In this document: positions 55,399-63,785 of the stretch, in pieces
Numbering within the stretch: the stretch's first letter is position 1
Layout of the letters: each line of letters starts with the position of its first letter
Source: an uncultured Colwellia sp.
GTDB lineage: Bacteria; Pseudomonadota; Gammaproteobacteria; Enterobacterales; Alteromonadaceae
Length of the DNA: 64,000 nt
Reading direction: 5' to 3'
Assembly (NCBI GenBank): GCA_913061475.1
Contig: CAJXUN010000011.1
Location: forward strand, 1 to 64,000
Notes under the pieces: generated by a model
Told to the model about the DNA's origin: nothing
Databases searched by the model: none
What the model saw: the letters and a program-made list of their open reading frames with translations, nothing else
Position numbers and translations under genes: made by a program

Positions 55399-56613
55399 AT
55401 GAATATTGAAATTTCGACTTCAGAAACACTATTAATAGCTTTGCTCATACTTTTTACGGGCTATTATCTCAACAGTAAAATTGCGGTACTAAAAAATAAC
55501 AACATTCCTGAGCCAGTGGTAGGTGGTATTGCCTTCTCTATTATTGCCGCCATTGCTCACCTTTATTTTGATATTAATTTTCAATTTAATATGGCATTTA
55601 AAAACCCATTAATGACAGTATTTTTCACTACGGTCGGTCTAGGTGCTAGCTTTAGTTTATTAATCAAAGGCGGTCCAAAAGTGGCACTTTTTCTAGGTGT
55701 TGCTACCTTATATTTACTGGTACAAAATGCTGTTGGTGTGTCGATTGCAGTTGCTAGCGGCATGGAACCGTTAATGGGCTTAATTGGAGGATCGGTGACA
55801 CTTTCTGGAGGTCACGGCAACGGCGCAACATACGCAGATCTATTTATTAATCAATACGGTATGCATAGTAGTGTTTTTGAATTGGCGATGGCGGCTGCAA
55901 CACTAGGTCTTATTCTTGGCGGTTTAGCTGGTGGGCCAGTCAGTAAACGTTTAATTAAAAAATACAACTTAACAGCTGATACTTCCTATCACGAAGATCT
56001 CGACGATACGATAACCTTTGATCCCGAAGATCATGATTTAGTCACGCCTCGAAAAATGATGGAAACCTTATTTGTGATTTTACTATGCATGTATTTAGGC
56101 CGCATCGGTTATGATGCACTCAACGCGATTGATGTGATCTTACCAGCATTTTTAATCCCATTATTGTTTGGCGTGGTCATTACAAACCTAGCTGAATTTA
56201 CTAAAGTATATAAGGTTAGTCGAGCTTGTATCGATCTTTGGGGAACGATGGCACTATCCATCTTTCTTGCGATGGCATTAATGTCGTTAAAAATATGGGA
56301 ATTGGTCAGCTTAGCCGGGCCAATGATATTTATGATTTTGGTACAAGCAGTACTACTGATGCTTTTCGCCTACTTTATTACCTTTAGAGTCATGGGTAAA
56401 AATTATAATGCGGCCATCATGGCTGGCGGCCATTGCGGTTTTGGCCTTGGAGCCACACCAACCGCTGTCGCTAATATGGAATCATTAGTCTCACGCCATG
56501 GACCGTCGCCACAAGCTTTTTTAGTGGTACCATTAGTCGGTGCATTTTTTATTGATATCACCAATGCTTTGATTATACAGTTATATTTAAGCTTGCCATT
56601 TGTCACTGGCTAA
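55399..56613 (+). CDS. gltS: Sodium/glutamate symporter GltS
   Basis: A 404-aa membrane transporter of the ESS family. Two inverted repeats of helices are visible, with the conserved re-entrant loops GGSVTLSGGHGNGATYAD and GGHCGFGLGATPTAVANM. GltS carries L- or D-glutamate with Na+. It starts the gltS-dgcR-dgcN-dgcA group, so it probably brings D-glutamate into the cell. The linker to the LysR gene is 39 bp. Confidence 0.94.
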   Translation: MNIEISTSETLLIALLILFTGYYLNSKIAVLKNNNIPEPVVGGIAFSIIAAIAHLYFDINFQFNMAFKNPLMTVFFTTVGLGASFSLLIKGGPKVALFLGVATLYLLVQNAVGVSIAVASGMEPLMGLIGGSVTLSGGHGNGATYADLFINQYGMHSSVFELAMAAATLGLILGGLAGGPVSKRLIKKYNLTADTSYHEDLDDTITFDPEDHDLVTPRKMMETLFVILLCMYLGRIGYDALNAIDVILPAFLIPLLFGVVITNLAEFTKVYKVSRACIDLWGTMALSIFLAMALMSLKIWELVSLAGPMIFMILVQAVLLMLFAYFITFRVMGKNYNAAIMAGGHCGFGLGATPTAVANMESLVSRHGPSPQAFLVVPLVGAFFIDITNALIIQLYLSLPFVTG

Positions 56614-56652
56614 ATACTTCACTTAGCCGAATAACGTTATCGAGGACCTTGA

Positions 56653-57537
56653 ATGCGCTTACGACACATTGAAATTTTTCACGCGATTTATACCACGGGT
56701 TCGATTACCAATGCGGCTAAAATACTGCATGTCTCACAACCCTCTGTCAGCAAAGTTCTATCACATGCCGAACTACAGCTCGGCTTTAATCTTTTCGAGC
56801 GGGTTAAAGGTCGACTCATCCCAACAGATGAAGCGGAAATGCTCTTTGATGAAGTTGACAAAATTTACCAACAGATGCGCTCGATAAAAAATACCGCACA
56901 GAACATTAAAAAATCAGAATTTGGCAGCATGAGTTTAGGAGTTACACCAGCACTGGGGTTTGACGCCCTGCCAAATGTTATTGCCAATTACCATCAAGAC
57001 TACCCCAATGTTACCTTTGATATTCAAACTATCCATAATGATGCTGTTACGCAGTCATTGCTCGAGCATAAGTGTGATTTAGCGATTTTATTTTCACCAC
57101 CCAACATGCCAGGTATCACCACCATCCCATTGGCCATGTCGGAACTAGTGATTGTTTACCCTAAAGACAAATTTCCACATTGCCCAGATAAACTGACCTT
57201 AACACAAGTCTGCGATTTGGAGTTTATCGACATTAGTGACAGTGGCCCCTTAGCTGACATGCTTTGGGCGCGTGTGATGGAGGAAGCCATTGACTTTAAA
57301 TCATCGATTAAAGTACAGACCTATTTTATTGCCGCTAGATTGGTGGCGCGTGGTTTAGGTGTTTGTGTTGTAGACCGCTATACTGCAGAAGGCAATTTAT
57401 CTGATAATGTTGCCATTGCTTCTTTCGAACCCGCTTTAACTTTTAGCATCAATGCTGTGCACTTAGAAAACCGAACTAAATCTAAAGTTATCGATGAATT
57501 TATTCCTTATTTAAGACAAGGAATTTCAAGTAGTTAA
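56653..57537 (+). CDS. dgcR: LysR-family regulator, likely DgcR
   Basis: A 294-aa LysR regulator with HTH MRLRHIEIFHAIYTTGSITN (about 1-60) and the substrate-binding domain. It sits between gltS and dgcN, the same context as DgcR of the D-glutamate catabolic system described in Pseudoalteromonas. Two matching LysR-type palindromes flank the cluster. The dgcR name rests on context; a D-amino-acid inducer is inferred. Confidence 0.78.
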   Translation: MRLRHIEIFHAIYTTGSITNAAKILHVSQPSVSKVLSHAELQLGFNLFERVKGRLIPTDEAEMLFDEVDKIYQQMRSIKNTAQNIKKSEFGSMSLGVTPALGFDALPNVIANYHQDYPNVTFDIQTIHNDAVTQSLLEHKCDLAILFSPPNMPGITTIPLAMSELVIVYPKDKFPHCPDKLTLTQVCDLEFIDISDSGPLADMLWARVMEEAIDFKSSIKVQTYFIAARLVARGLGVCVVDRYTAEGNLSDNVAIASFEPALTFSINAVHLENRTKSKVIDEFIPYLRQGISSS

Positions 57538-57544
57538 ACATCAT

Positions 57545-57559
57545 CATAACCCTAGGTTA
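57545..57559. promoter_or_regulatory. Candidate DgcR operator 2
   Basis: ATAACCCTAGGTTAT, extended to CATAACCC-T-AGGTTATG, is a near-perfect palindrome 100 bp upstream of dgcN. It shares ATAAC-N5-GTTAT with the site at 55170-55184. Confidence 0.6.
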
Positions 57560-57658
57560 TGACCGATAAAAGCCTTCCCACTTTCAATGCATAGCCACTA
57601 AGATAAGCTCGATGTAACAAACATAGTTAAATCAGCTTTTAATTTTAGGAACATCATC

Positions 57659-58657
57659 ATGCATATCGTTTCTCCTTATCTGTTATTTATCGGTGACGCC
57701 ACCGACCAACTTTCAATAAAAATGGCACGTGGTGCAGCTGATTGGCGTCCAGAGCTTTGTATTGGTGAATTCAGTGTCAGTGGCTGTACAGTGACTACTG
57801 GCATTGAAAAAATGACCATTGAACAGGCAGCAGTGAGAGGCGCTAAATCATTTATTCTTGGTTTTGCTAATAGCGGGGGCGTGTTAGAAAAAAGGTGGCT
57901 GCCTTATATTTTAAACGCGATGGAGCACGGCATGGATATTGTTTCTGGCCTGCACGACAAACTCACTGACTTTCCTGAGTTGGTTGAAAAAGCTCAACAA
58001 TGCCAACAACAACTGCTTGATATTCGCCATCCAAAAGCAGAATTTGTGACCGGCACCGGAGTGAAACGTTCAGGTAAACGCTTACTTACCGTCGGCACTG
58101 ACTGTTCAGTAGGAAAAATGTATAGCTCACTTAGTCTCGAGAAGTCGATGAAAAAGTTAAACTTTGATGTCGATTTTCGCGCCACAGGCCAATGTGGCAT
58201 TTTAATCGCCGGCCAAGGTGTTGCGATTGATTGTGTTATCTCAGATTTTTTATCTGGTGCTACTGAATCACTTTCACCCAACAATCATCCAGAGCATTGG
58301 GATATTATTGAAGGACAAGGCTCATTATCTCATCCCGCTTTTGCTGGGGTCAGCCTTGGCTTATTGCATGGTTCACAACCCGATGCCTTGGTTATATGTC
58401 ACGATTTAAACCGAACACATATGCGTGGCCTACCTAGCAGCCAATTCCCCAGTATTGCCACGACCATCAGCTTAAACTTGCAAGCCGCAAGGCTCACCAA
58501 TCCCGATGTAAAAGTGGTTGGTATTACGGTGAATACCTCTAGTGTTAGCATTGAAGAGGGCAAACGTATTTGTCAGCAATTAAGCGAAGAATTTTCATTA
58601 CCTTGTGTTGACCCTTTACGCGACGGCACTGATAACATAATAAAAACCTTGGCATAA
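57659..58657 (+). CDS. dgcN: DUF1611 protein DgcN, D-glutamate N-acetyltransferase
   Basis: A 332-aa DUF1611-family protein. DgcN homologues acetylate D-glutamate to N-acetyl-D-glutamate. The C-terminal P-loop-like domain has TVGTDCSVGKMYSSL (about 140-155) and IIEGQGSLSHPAFAGVSLGL, both DUF1611 signatures. ATG 57659 has AGGA 8 nt upstream. dgcA follows 13 bp later. The acetyltransferase role is taken from the characterised family and neighbours. Confidence 0.9.
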   Translation: MHIVSPYLLFIGDATDQLSIKMARGAADWRPELCIGEFSVSGCTVTTGIEKMTIEQAAVRGAKSFILGFANSGGVLEKRWLPYILNAMEHGMDIVSGLHDKLTDFPELVEKAQQCQQQLLDIRHPKAEFVTGTGVKRSGKRLLTVGTDCSVGKMYSSLSLEKSMKKLNFDVDFRATGQCGILIAGQGVAIDCVISDFLSGATESLSPNNHPEHWDIIEGQGSLSHPAFAGVSLGLLHGSQPDALVICHDLNRTHMRGLPSSQFPSIATTISLNLQAARLTNPDVKVVGITVNTSSVSIEEGKRICQQLSEEFSLPCVDPLRDGTDNIIKTLA

Positions 58658-58670
58658 GTGGCGACACAAC

Positions 58671-59732
58671 ATGGCTATTGAACAAAGTACTCAAACCTAT
58701 AATGTGAAAAATGCGACTAAACCAAGTAATTTAGTCATTAAAGTGGTAAAAGAGCAGTTTTCATTGCAACATGTTTTTCGCATTGCCCGTGGCGCAAAAA
58801 CCCAAGCAGATGTCGTTGTGGTAACCATTAGCGATAATCATAATACTGGCTGGTCAGAAGCGGTGCCTTATGCGCGTTACCAAGAATCGCTTGATAGCGT
58901 AATAGAGCAAATAAACACTCTGTCACAATCAACACTTAACAGCGAAAATATTACTGGCCTTATTGCCTCATTACCTTCTGGCGCAGCACGTAACGCCTTA
59001 GATTGTGCTTGGTGGGATTTACAAGCAAAGCAAAACAAAACAACAGTTGCAGCATTATTTGCGTTAGCGCCAGCACTGCCTTGTGTAACAGCGCAAACCT
59101 TAAGTATAGATAGTCCCGAAGCTATGGCTAAAGCAGTTTTGGCATTAAATAACCCACCATTAGTTAAAGTAAAACTCGATAATCAAGATATCGTAGAAAA
59201 AATGACTGCTATTGCTCAAGCCGCTCCAAACAGCAAGTTTATTGTTGATGCTAATGAAGCCTGGACTATTGATGATTTACGTCATTGTTGTCTGCAATTA
59301 AAAGACCTTAATGTGGTATTGATTGAACAGCCTTTACCTGCAGGAGAAGATCAAGATCTCATTAATTTTTCTTCACCCATTCCGCTATGTGCCGATGAGT
59401 CGTGCCATACACGTGCAGAACTGAAATATTTAAAAAATCGTTATCAAGTGGTGAATATAAAACTCGATAAAACTGGCGGCTTAACCGAAGCAGTATTATT
59501 GGCTCAAGAAGCGAAAAATCAAGGTTTTGAGTTAATGCTAGGCTGCATGGTTGGCAGCTCACTAGCGATGGCGCCATTAGCATTATTGGTTAACGAAGCA
59601 AAGTTTGTAGATTTAGACGGGCCACTTTTAATTAGTGCCGACAGAGAGGATGGTTTTGAATTTAACCAAGGGCTGATGCAGCCACTTTCAGGTAAACTTT
59701 GGGGAGGAAATCGTAATCATACTAATGCGTAG
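58671..59732 (+). CDS. dgcA: DgcA, N-acetyl-D-glutamate racemase (enolase superfamily)
   Basis: A 353-aa member of the muconate-lactonizing/dipeptide-epimerase branch. Catalytic lysines are in VKVK (K166, K168) and NIKLDKTGG (K264); metal ligands are D193 (IVDANEAW), E219 (IEQPLP) and D242 (CADES). With DgcN next to it, it should convert N-acetyl-D-glutamate to the L-form, which a deacetylase then turns into L-glutamate. An L-Ala-D/L-Glu epimerase role is the alternative. A strong terminator follows. Confidence 0.9.
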   Translation: MAIEQSTQTYNVKNATKPSNLVIKVVKEQFSLQHVFRIARGAKTQADVVVVTISDNHNTGWSEAVPYARYQESLDSVIEQINTLSQSTLNSENITGLIASLPSGAARNALDCAWWDLQAKQNKTTVAALFALAPALPCVTAQTLSIDSPEAMAKAVLALNNPPLVKVKLDNQDIVEKMTAIAQAAPNSKFIVDANEAWTIDDLRHCCLQLKDLNVVLIEQPLPAGEDQDLINFSSPIPLCADESCHTRAELKYLKNRYQVVNIKLDKTGGLTEAVLLAQEAKNQGFELMLGCMVGSSLAMAPLALLVNEAKFVDLDGPLLISADREDGFEFNQGLMQPLSGKLWGGNRNHTNA

Positions 59733-59780
59733 CGATAATGAGTGCCTCTAGTTTCCCTTTGACATGCATGATTCAATGTC

Positions 59781-59808
59781 AGCCCTGATCACAGGGCTTT
59801 TTTATTTT
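59781..59808 (+). terminator. Rho-independent terminator of the dgc operon
   Basis: AGCCCTG, ATCA loop, CAGGGCT, then a run of six T (59798-59803). It ends the rightward gltS-dgcA transcription before the convergent argR-like gene. Confidence 0.88.
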
Positions 59809-59887
59809 AGCGATTGAGCAGCTGATAAGTTCCACCAAAATAATTTTTTGTTACTCCATATGAATACATTTTCAAAAGCTGTAGTGA

Positions 59888-60352
59888 TTAGCGTTTTACA
59901 TCCAAATGCGCAACAATACTGGCCATAGTTGCCTCGATATGATTTACATCAGTGGGAATAACTAAAATTGTACTATCACTTGCCATACAAGCAAGTACCC
60001 CCGACTGTTCACCCATACTTTCAATCATTTTAGAGATCAACGTAGCCGCACCAATAACGGTCTTAATAATAATTTGCACCTGATTATGCTTAATATCCAA
60101 CACCACTGAATCTATCGCTTGTTGACCATACGGAATATATTGTTTTTCAGGTAGCCGATAAACGGCATCATTATTATGATTTCTAATTTTTATCGCGCCG
60201 ACTTTATGCAACAACCGAGACACGCGTGTTTGTGTGACATTTTCAAAGCCTCGCAAAGATAAAGCCCGAGCAAGCTGCAACTGAGAACCAAAACGCTGGT
60301 CTTGCAGCAATGTTTTAAACGTGTCGAGTAACTCTGGCTCAGCAATTTTCAT
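59888..60352 (-). CDS. ArgR-family repressor, divergent paralog
   Basis: A 154-aa protein with the ArgR layout: an N-terminal winged HTH (SQLQLARALSLRGFENVTQT, then RVSRLLHKVGAIKIRN) and a C-terminal oligomerisation/ligand domain. The arginine site GDDT of E. coli ArgR is ASDST here (ACMASDSTILV), so the second aspartate is lost, which may change the ligand. It lies 22 bp downstream of the CapA-type gene and is convergent with dgcA. A regulator of amino-acid metabolism is likely; arginine sensing is uncertain. Confidence 0.8.
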   Translation of the reverse strand: MKIAEPELLDTFKTLLQDQRFGSQLQLARALSLRGFENVTQTRVSRLLHKVGAIKIRNHNNDAVYRLPEKQYIPYGQQAIDSVVLDIKHNQVQIIIKTVIGAATLISKMIESMGEQSGVLACMASDSTILVIPTDVNHIEATMASIVAHLDVKR

Positions 60353-60374
60353 GCTATTTTATTTCCTATGCTTG

Positions 60375-62432
60375 TTAGTGGTTAAATTTAATCATAATAG
60401 GTGCCGATATCACTTTATCAACACCAAGATAGGCCGATTGATAGCTCAATGTATTATAAAAATTTGGTTGTATATTTTTGCTGAAGGCGCTCTGCCATTC
60501 AATTAAAGCAAAGTCATCAATGTTAATCGCGGAACTAGTTCCATCTTGTGAGGTTATTTCTGCAATCACTCGATAACTTTTATAACCAATACGCGGAGAA
60601 TTGAAATCTAACTCTACATTTTGCCAAGCTTGGCTTGCCATCAATTCAGTTGTGCCAATTAAATGTTTAGGGCTATTGTCAAAGGCATCAAATAGTTTCT
60701 GACGAGTTTTACGCCCCTGCCAATAAAAGTTAATTTTGATTGGTGCTTGGACATTAAATTTAGCTTTGACTGTCATTGCGCTGCTAGCTTTGTACACCCG
60801 TCTAAAACTTTGCATGCCAAAAATACTTGGGTTAGCAACCGTTAATTTAATATTTAAACTGCGCTGCCCACTGGCACCGAAATTATTCAGTGTTGTGGCG
60901 CTGCGTTGAAATACCCAACCCCGTTCAGGGCTATCAAATGTCGCAAAACTCTCAAAATCGCTGCCGTTAATTAAGTTAGTGCCCAGGCGGTATCCAACAT
61001 TGTCATCAGGCAATTCAACATGAGTTATCGTTCTATGCCACGGCAATTGGTAGAGTGGAATGACTTTCTCACCATTGACCGGATATACCGCTAATGTCAA
61101 TTTTTCACTCGTTGTTTGATTATTTGCTCGGATAACACCATGACCACCTGATGGTATGATCAGGGTATTTCTTTGTTTAGAAAGCTCAGTTAAGCGCTTC
61201 ATTACGGTATAGCGATGCATACCTGTGGCTGGCGTTGGTTTGTAACCTTTAACATATAGCGGCACAATTTCAGCACGGTGAAACTTACCATCGTCCAGCC
61301 AAACATAAAGAATAAAGCTATGTTGAGTTGCACTAAAGTTTTGGTCAAAAATAAAATTTCCCATCGAATAAGCAATAAGCTTATTGTTATATAACTCTAG
61401 ACCTTGAGTGACATGAGGGTGATGTGCAATTGCCAGAGCAGCGCCTGCATCTAGTGATGACTTTAAACGTTGCTCAGTAACACCGGTGGGGTTATTGGCG
61501 TATTCTTGACTACCGTGATATTGCACTATCGTGACTTTATTTTTATCTACCTGCTCAGTAACAGACTTCACTATATTGTTCATTGAACCATAAGCGGCAC
61601 CACCGTGTTGGTCATTTGCTGTTTGTGTTGGGTTAGCACTACCCTCCCATCCCACATAACCTAACATGGCAAACTCGGTATTTTTAATAGTTTCTGTATG
61701 TGCTTTTAAGGCTGACTTTTCGTCAACACCTGCACCTGAATATCCTAACTCGCTTTTTTCAAGAAAAGCTAACGTTGAGTGAAGGCCAGAATCCATATAG
61801 TCATAGGTATGATTATTCCCTAACGAAACATAGTCAACACCTGCCCAAGTGAGCGCAGAAAGTATTTCCGGCTCAGAGTAAAAGGTGACTGATTTGGGCG
61901 CACGCTCTGCGGGTTTTTCATCAGCTATTTGAGTTTCCAAATTGATTGCTGCATAGTCAGCCAAACTCATGTAAGGCTTAATATGCTGAACTATCGCTTT
62001 GCTATCTTCGAGCTTATTATCTTGATGAATAAGTACAGGATCACCAAAGTAAGGTTGATAGTATCTACGCCCCATCATTACATCACCACCAAAAGCAAGC
62101 ATCACGCGTTTAGACGCTTTTTTAACTAAACTAATATCGGTGATTTTCGCAGATTGTTGTAACTCAGAATGGCTAAAGGTTTGAATTGAATCAAAATACC
62201 CGTCTTTACTAAACCTTAGCTGATAAATATCATTAACGGCAGCTTTTAAACTGAACTCCCCTATTGCATTGGTTACGGTCTTGACGTTATTTATTTCTAC
62301 AACAACAGCTTTTAGGGCATGACTCTCTTCATCAATGATTCTGCCACTTAAGGAGAAATGTGTTGCCGCAAATGCACTGATATTTAGATTTACGGCGATG
62401 ATCATCAAAATACAAAAAAAAATACGAGACAT
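60375..62432 (-). CDS. Exported CapA-type phosphoesterase with carboxypeptidase-regulatory-like domain
   Basis: A 685-aa envelope protein. A signal peptide (to about residue 22) precedes a carboxypeptidase-regulatory-like beta domain (about 26-98). The CapA/PGA_cap metallophosphatase core follows: FGGDVMMGRRY, LGNNHTYDYMD, QYHGSQEY and AHHPHVTQGLELYNNKLIAY. The C-terminal about 220 residues are a beta-sandwich, probably carbohydrate-binding. CapA proteins act in poly-gamma-glutamate (often D-Glu) capsule synthesis or release, but no capB/capC is near. The D-Glu locus beside it makes a link tempting but unproven. Confidence 0.82.
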   Translation of the reverse strand: MSRIFFCILMIIAVNLNISAFAATHFSLSGRIIDEESHALKAVVVEINNVKTVTNAIGEFSLKAAVNDIYQLRFSKDGYFDSIQTFSHSELQQSAKITDISLVKKASKRVMLAFGGDVMMGRRYYQPYFGDPVLIHQDNKLEDSKAIVQHIKPYMSLADYAAINLETQIADEKPAERAPKSVTFYSEPEILSALTWAGVDYVSLGNNHTYDYMDSGLHSTLAFLEKSELGYSGAGVDEKSALKAHTETIKNTEFAMLGYVGWEGSANPTQTANDQHGGAAYGSMNNIVKSVTEQVDKNKVTIVQYHGSQEYANNPTGVTEQRLKSSLDAGAALAIAHHPHVTQGLELYNNKLIAYSMGNFIFDQNFSATQHSFILYVWLDDGKFHRAEIVPLYVKGYKPTPATGMHRYTVMKRLTELSKQRNTLIIPSGGHGVIRANNQTTSEKLTLAVYPVNGEKVIPLYQLPWHRTITHVELPDDNVGYRLGTNLINGSDFESFATFDSPERGWVFQRSATTLNNFGASGQRSLNIKLTVANPSIFGMQSFRRVYKASSAMTVKAKFNVQAPIKINFYWQGRKTRQKLFDAFDNSPKHLIGTTELMASQAWQNVELDFNSPRIGYKSYRVIAEITSQDGTSSAINIDDFALIEWQSAFSKNIQPNFYNTLSYQSAYLGVDKVISAPIMIKFNH

Positions 62433-62558
62433 AGAGCATCCAAAGCTTAGTAATTTGTCTTAGTATATCGTTTTAAATACCTAGATTTCATTCCGAATGA
62501 TATGTCGACTATAACGTTAGGGTATGGCAAAAATAATATCCTCTCAATATCAATAGGC

Positions 62559-62633
62559 AAAAAAAACGCCCCTCATATGAGGAGCGTATAACAAACATAA
62601 ATTTAAAAATAAAACCGAGTGGGAGAATCTCTT
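62559..62633 (-). ncRNA. Candidate small RNA A (downstream copy of a tandem pair)
   Basis: On the minus strand the unit starts AAGAGATTCTCCCACTCGG, continues through an AT-rich linker, and ends with the stem CGCTCCTCAT/ATGAGGGGCG (62567-62586) followed by eight T, a strong rho-independent terminator. TTGAAC (62663-62668) lies about 30 nt upstream as a possible -35. The 5' segment and terminator are shared with copy B while the linker differs. The C-rich 5' part could pair with Shine-Dalgarno sequences. Expression is not proven. Confidence 0.6.
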
Positions 62634-62740
62634 ATTAAGTCAGAACCTAACATTCATAATTAGTTCAAAACTTTTTTAAAATAAAGCCATAATACGCAAT
62701 TTTTCGTTATTGAGCTGATGAGTGATATTTTATCATCGGC

Positions 62741-62810
62741 AAAAAAAACGCCCCTCAAATGAGGAGCGGATAAAAACACTAATAAAAACAAAACCGAGGG
62801 GGAATCTCTT
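62741..62810 (-). ncRNA. Candidate small RNA B (upstream copy of a tandem pair)
   Basis: On the minus strand it begins AAGAGATTCCCCCTCGGTTT and ends with the stem CGCTCCTCA/TGAGGGGCG (62749-62768) and eight T. TTGAAC (62840-62845) and CATACT, 19 nt apart, suit a sigma-70-type promoter about 30 nt upstream. Together with copy A it forms a tandem pair, as known for sRNAs such as OmrA/OmrB or Qrr. It is not a family that I recognise. Confidence 0.62.
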
Positions 62811-62911
62811 GCTAAGTATGAGCATCTTAGTCGTTGTTAGTTCAATTTTATTTAAAATTTTTCGTAGCAATCCCCTCACAGAAAATAGCCAACTGTTTTT
62901 TTTGTTAATAT

Positions 62912-63334
62912 TTAAATTGTTTCAAGCGCCCAGCGTTTGGCAATAAAGTTAAGTACTTTGGTTAATTTTTTACCCAAATAGCCTGATAGTAACTTAGGTG
63001 TTTGCTGCAATAGCAATAACTCTGACGCTGTTATCGCCACATAACAATCGACTAGCTGATCATCCGACGAAACCATCAGCACATCGTCAGCTAGAAATTC
63101 TTTTTTCAGACTGTTTTCTTCATCTTCGCCGCTATGACCTAGTTCACTAATATCGCAAAGGTAAAAGTTAATCTGCAGAACATGCTCTTCCTCACCGTAC
63201 CAATTAGCGGTCATAGTATGAAAGTTTAACTGTGCTTCAAGTTTATTGCTCACTGAGGAAATATTTTCTATCTTAACAACTAAATCATCACTGACTTGAA
63301 TAGAAATAGGTAACTTTTCAGTCATAATATCCAT
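62912..63334 (-). CDS. Hypothetical acidic protein
   Basis: A 140-aa soluble protein, MDIMTEKLPISIQVSDDLVV, with alternating beta-strand pattern in the first two thirds and a helical C-terminus (LLSGYLGKKLTKVLNFIAKR). It contains no recognised motif; ATG 63325 is an alternative start. It lies upstream of the two sRNA-like units on the same strand. Function is unknown. Confidence 0.6.
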   Translation of the reverse strand: MDIMTEKLPISIQVSDDLVVKIENISSVSNKLEAQLNFHTMTANWYGEEEHVLQINFYLCDISELGHSGEDEENSLKKEFLADDVLMVSSDDQLVDCYVAITASELLLLQQTPKLLSGYLGKKLTKVLNFIAKRWALETI

Positions 63335-63566
63335 GAAGTTAAACGCCTTTTAGTAAAATTATATTGCTCACCAGCCCCTAGTAGAACTTTCAGTTTTTCA
63401 ACCTACTCAAGCTGCTAAAGTCACTATATCAATAACCCCGCTCATTTTCTAAGCTTTTGCCTGTGGAATAGTACGGGGAAAATTACAAACGATTCTGGTT
63501 GGCAAAATATATCGGCAGTTACTCGACCACAGTAATAGCAATAAATGTTTTGCCGATTTTTTCTTT

Positions 63567-63716
63567 ATGGTTTATTTTATGAATTATGGTGATAAAGCTA
63601 GCTTTAATAATATTCAACTGATGTTATTTGCTTTTGTCACTTTGTGGCTAACCTTATCAAGACTTATCTGGACAGTGCATGTGTTGCGTAACGGCCAATA
63701 CCGTATAAAGCGCTGA
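63567..63716 (+). CDS. Small single-helix membrane protein
   Basis: A 49-codon frame, MVYFMNYGDKASFNNIQLML, with one clear membrane helix (about 18-38) and a basic C-terminus RNGQYRIKR, which fits a small inner-membrane protein (N-out/C-in). A second ATG at 63579 is possible. No good ribosome site was seen. It precedes the CBS-domain gene by 69 bp. Confidence 0.4.
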   Translation: MVYFMNYGDKASFNNIQLMLFAFVTLWLTLSRLIWTVHVLRNGQYRIKR

Positions 63717-63785
63717 CGAAATTAGCAATAACATTAGCGTCAGTTGCAGATAAATAGACAGTAAAATAACCGTAGGTATTTAGAG

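Larger units (their letters stand above)
62433..62911. other. 479-bp gene-free region with tandem RNA units
   Basis: The gap between the CapA-type gene and the 140-aa gene contains no open frame worth calling. It holds two related units of about 75 bp, each with a hairpin and T8 on the minus strand, spaced 182 bp apart (listed separately). The rest is AT-rich spacer with their presumed promoters. Confidence 0.7.
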
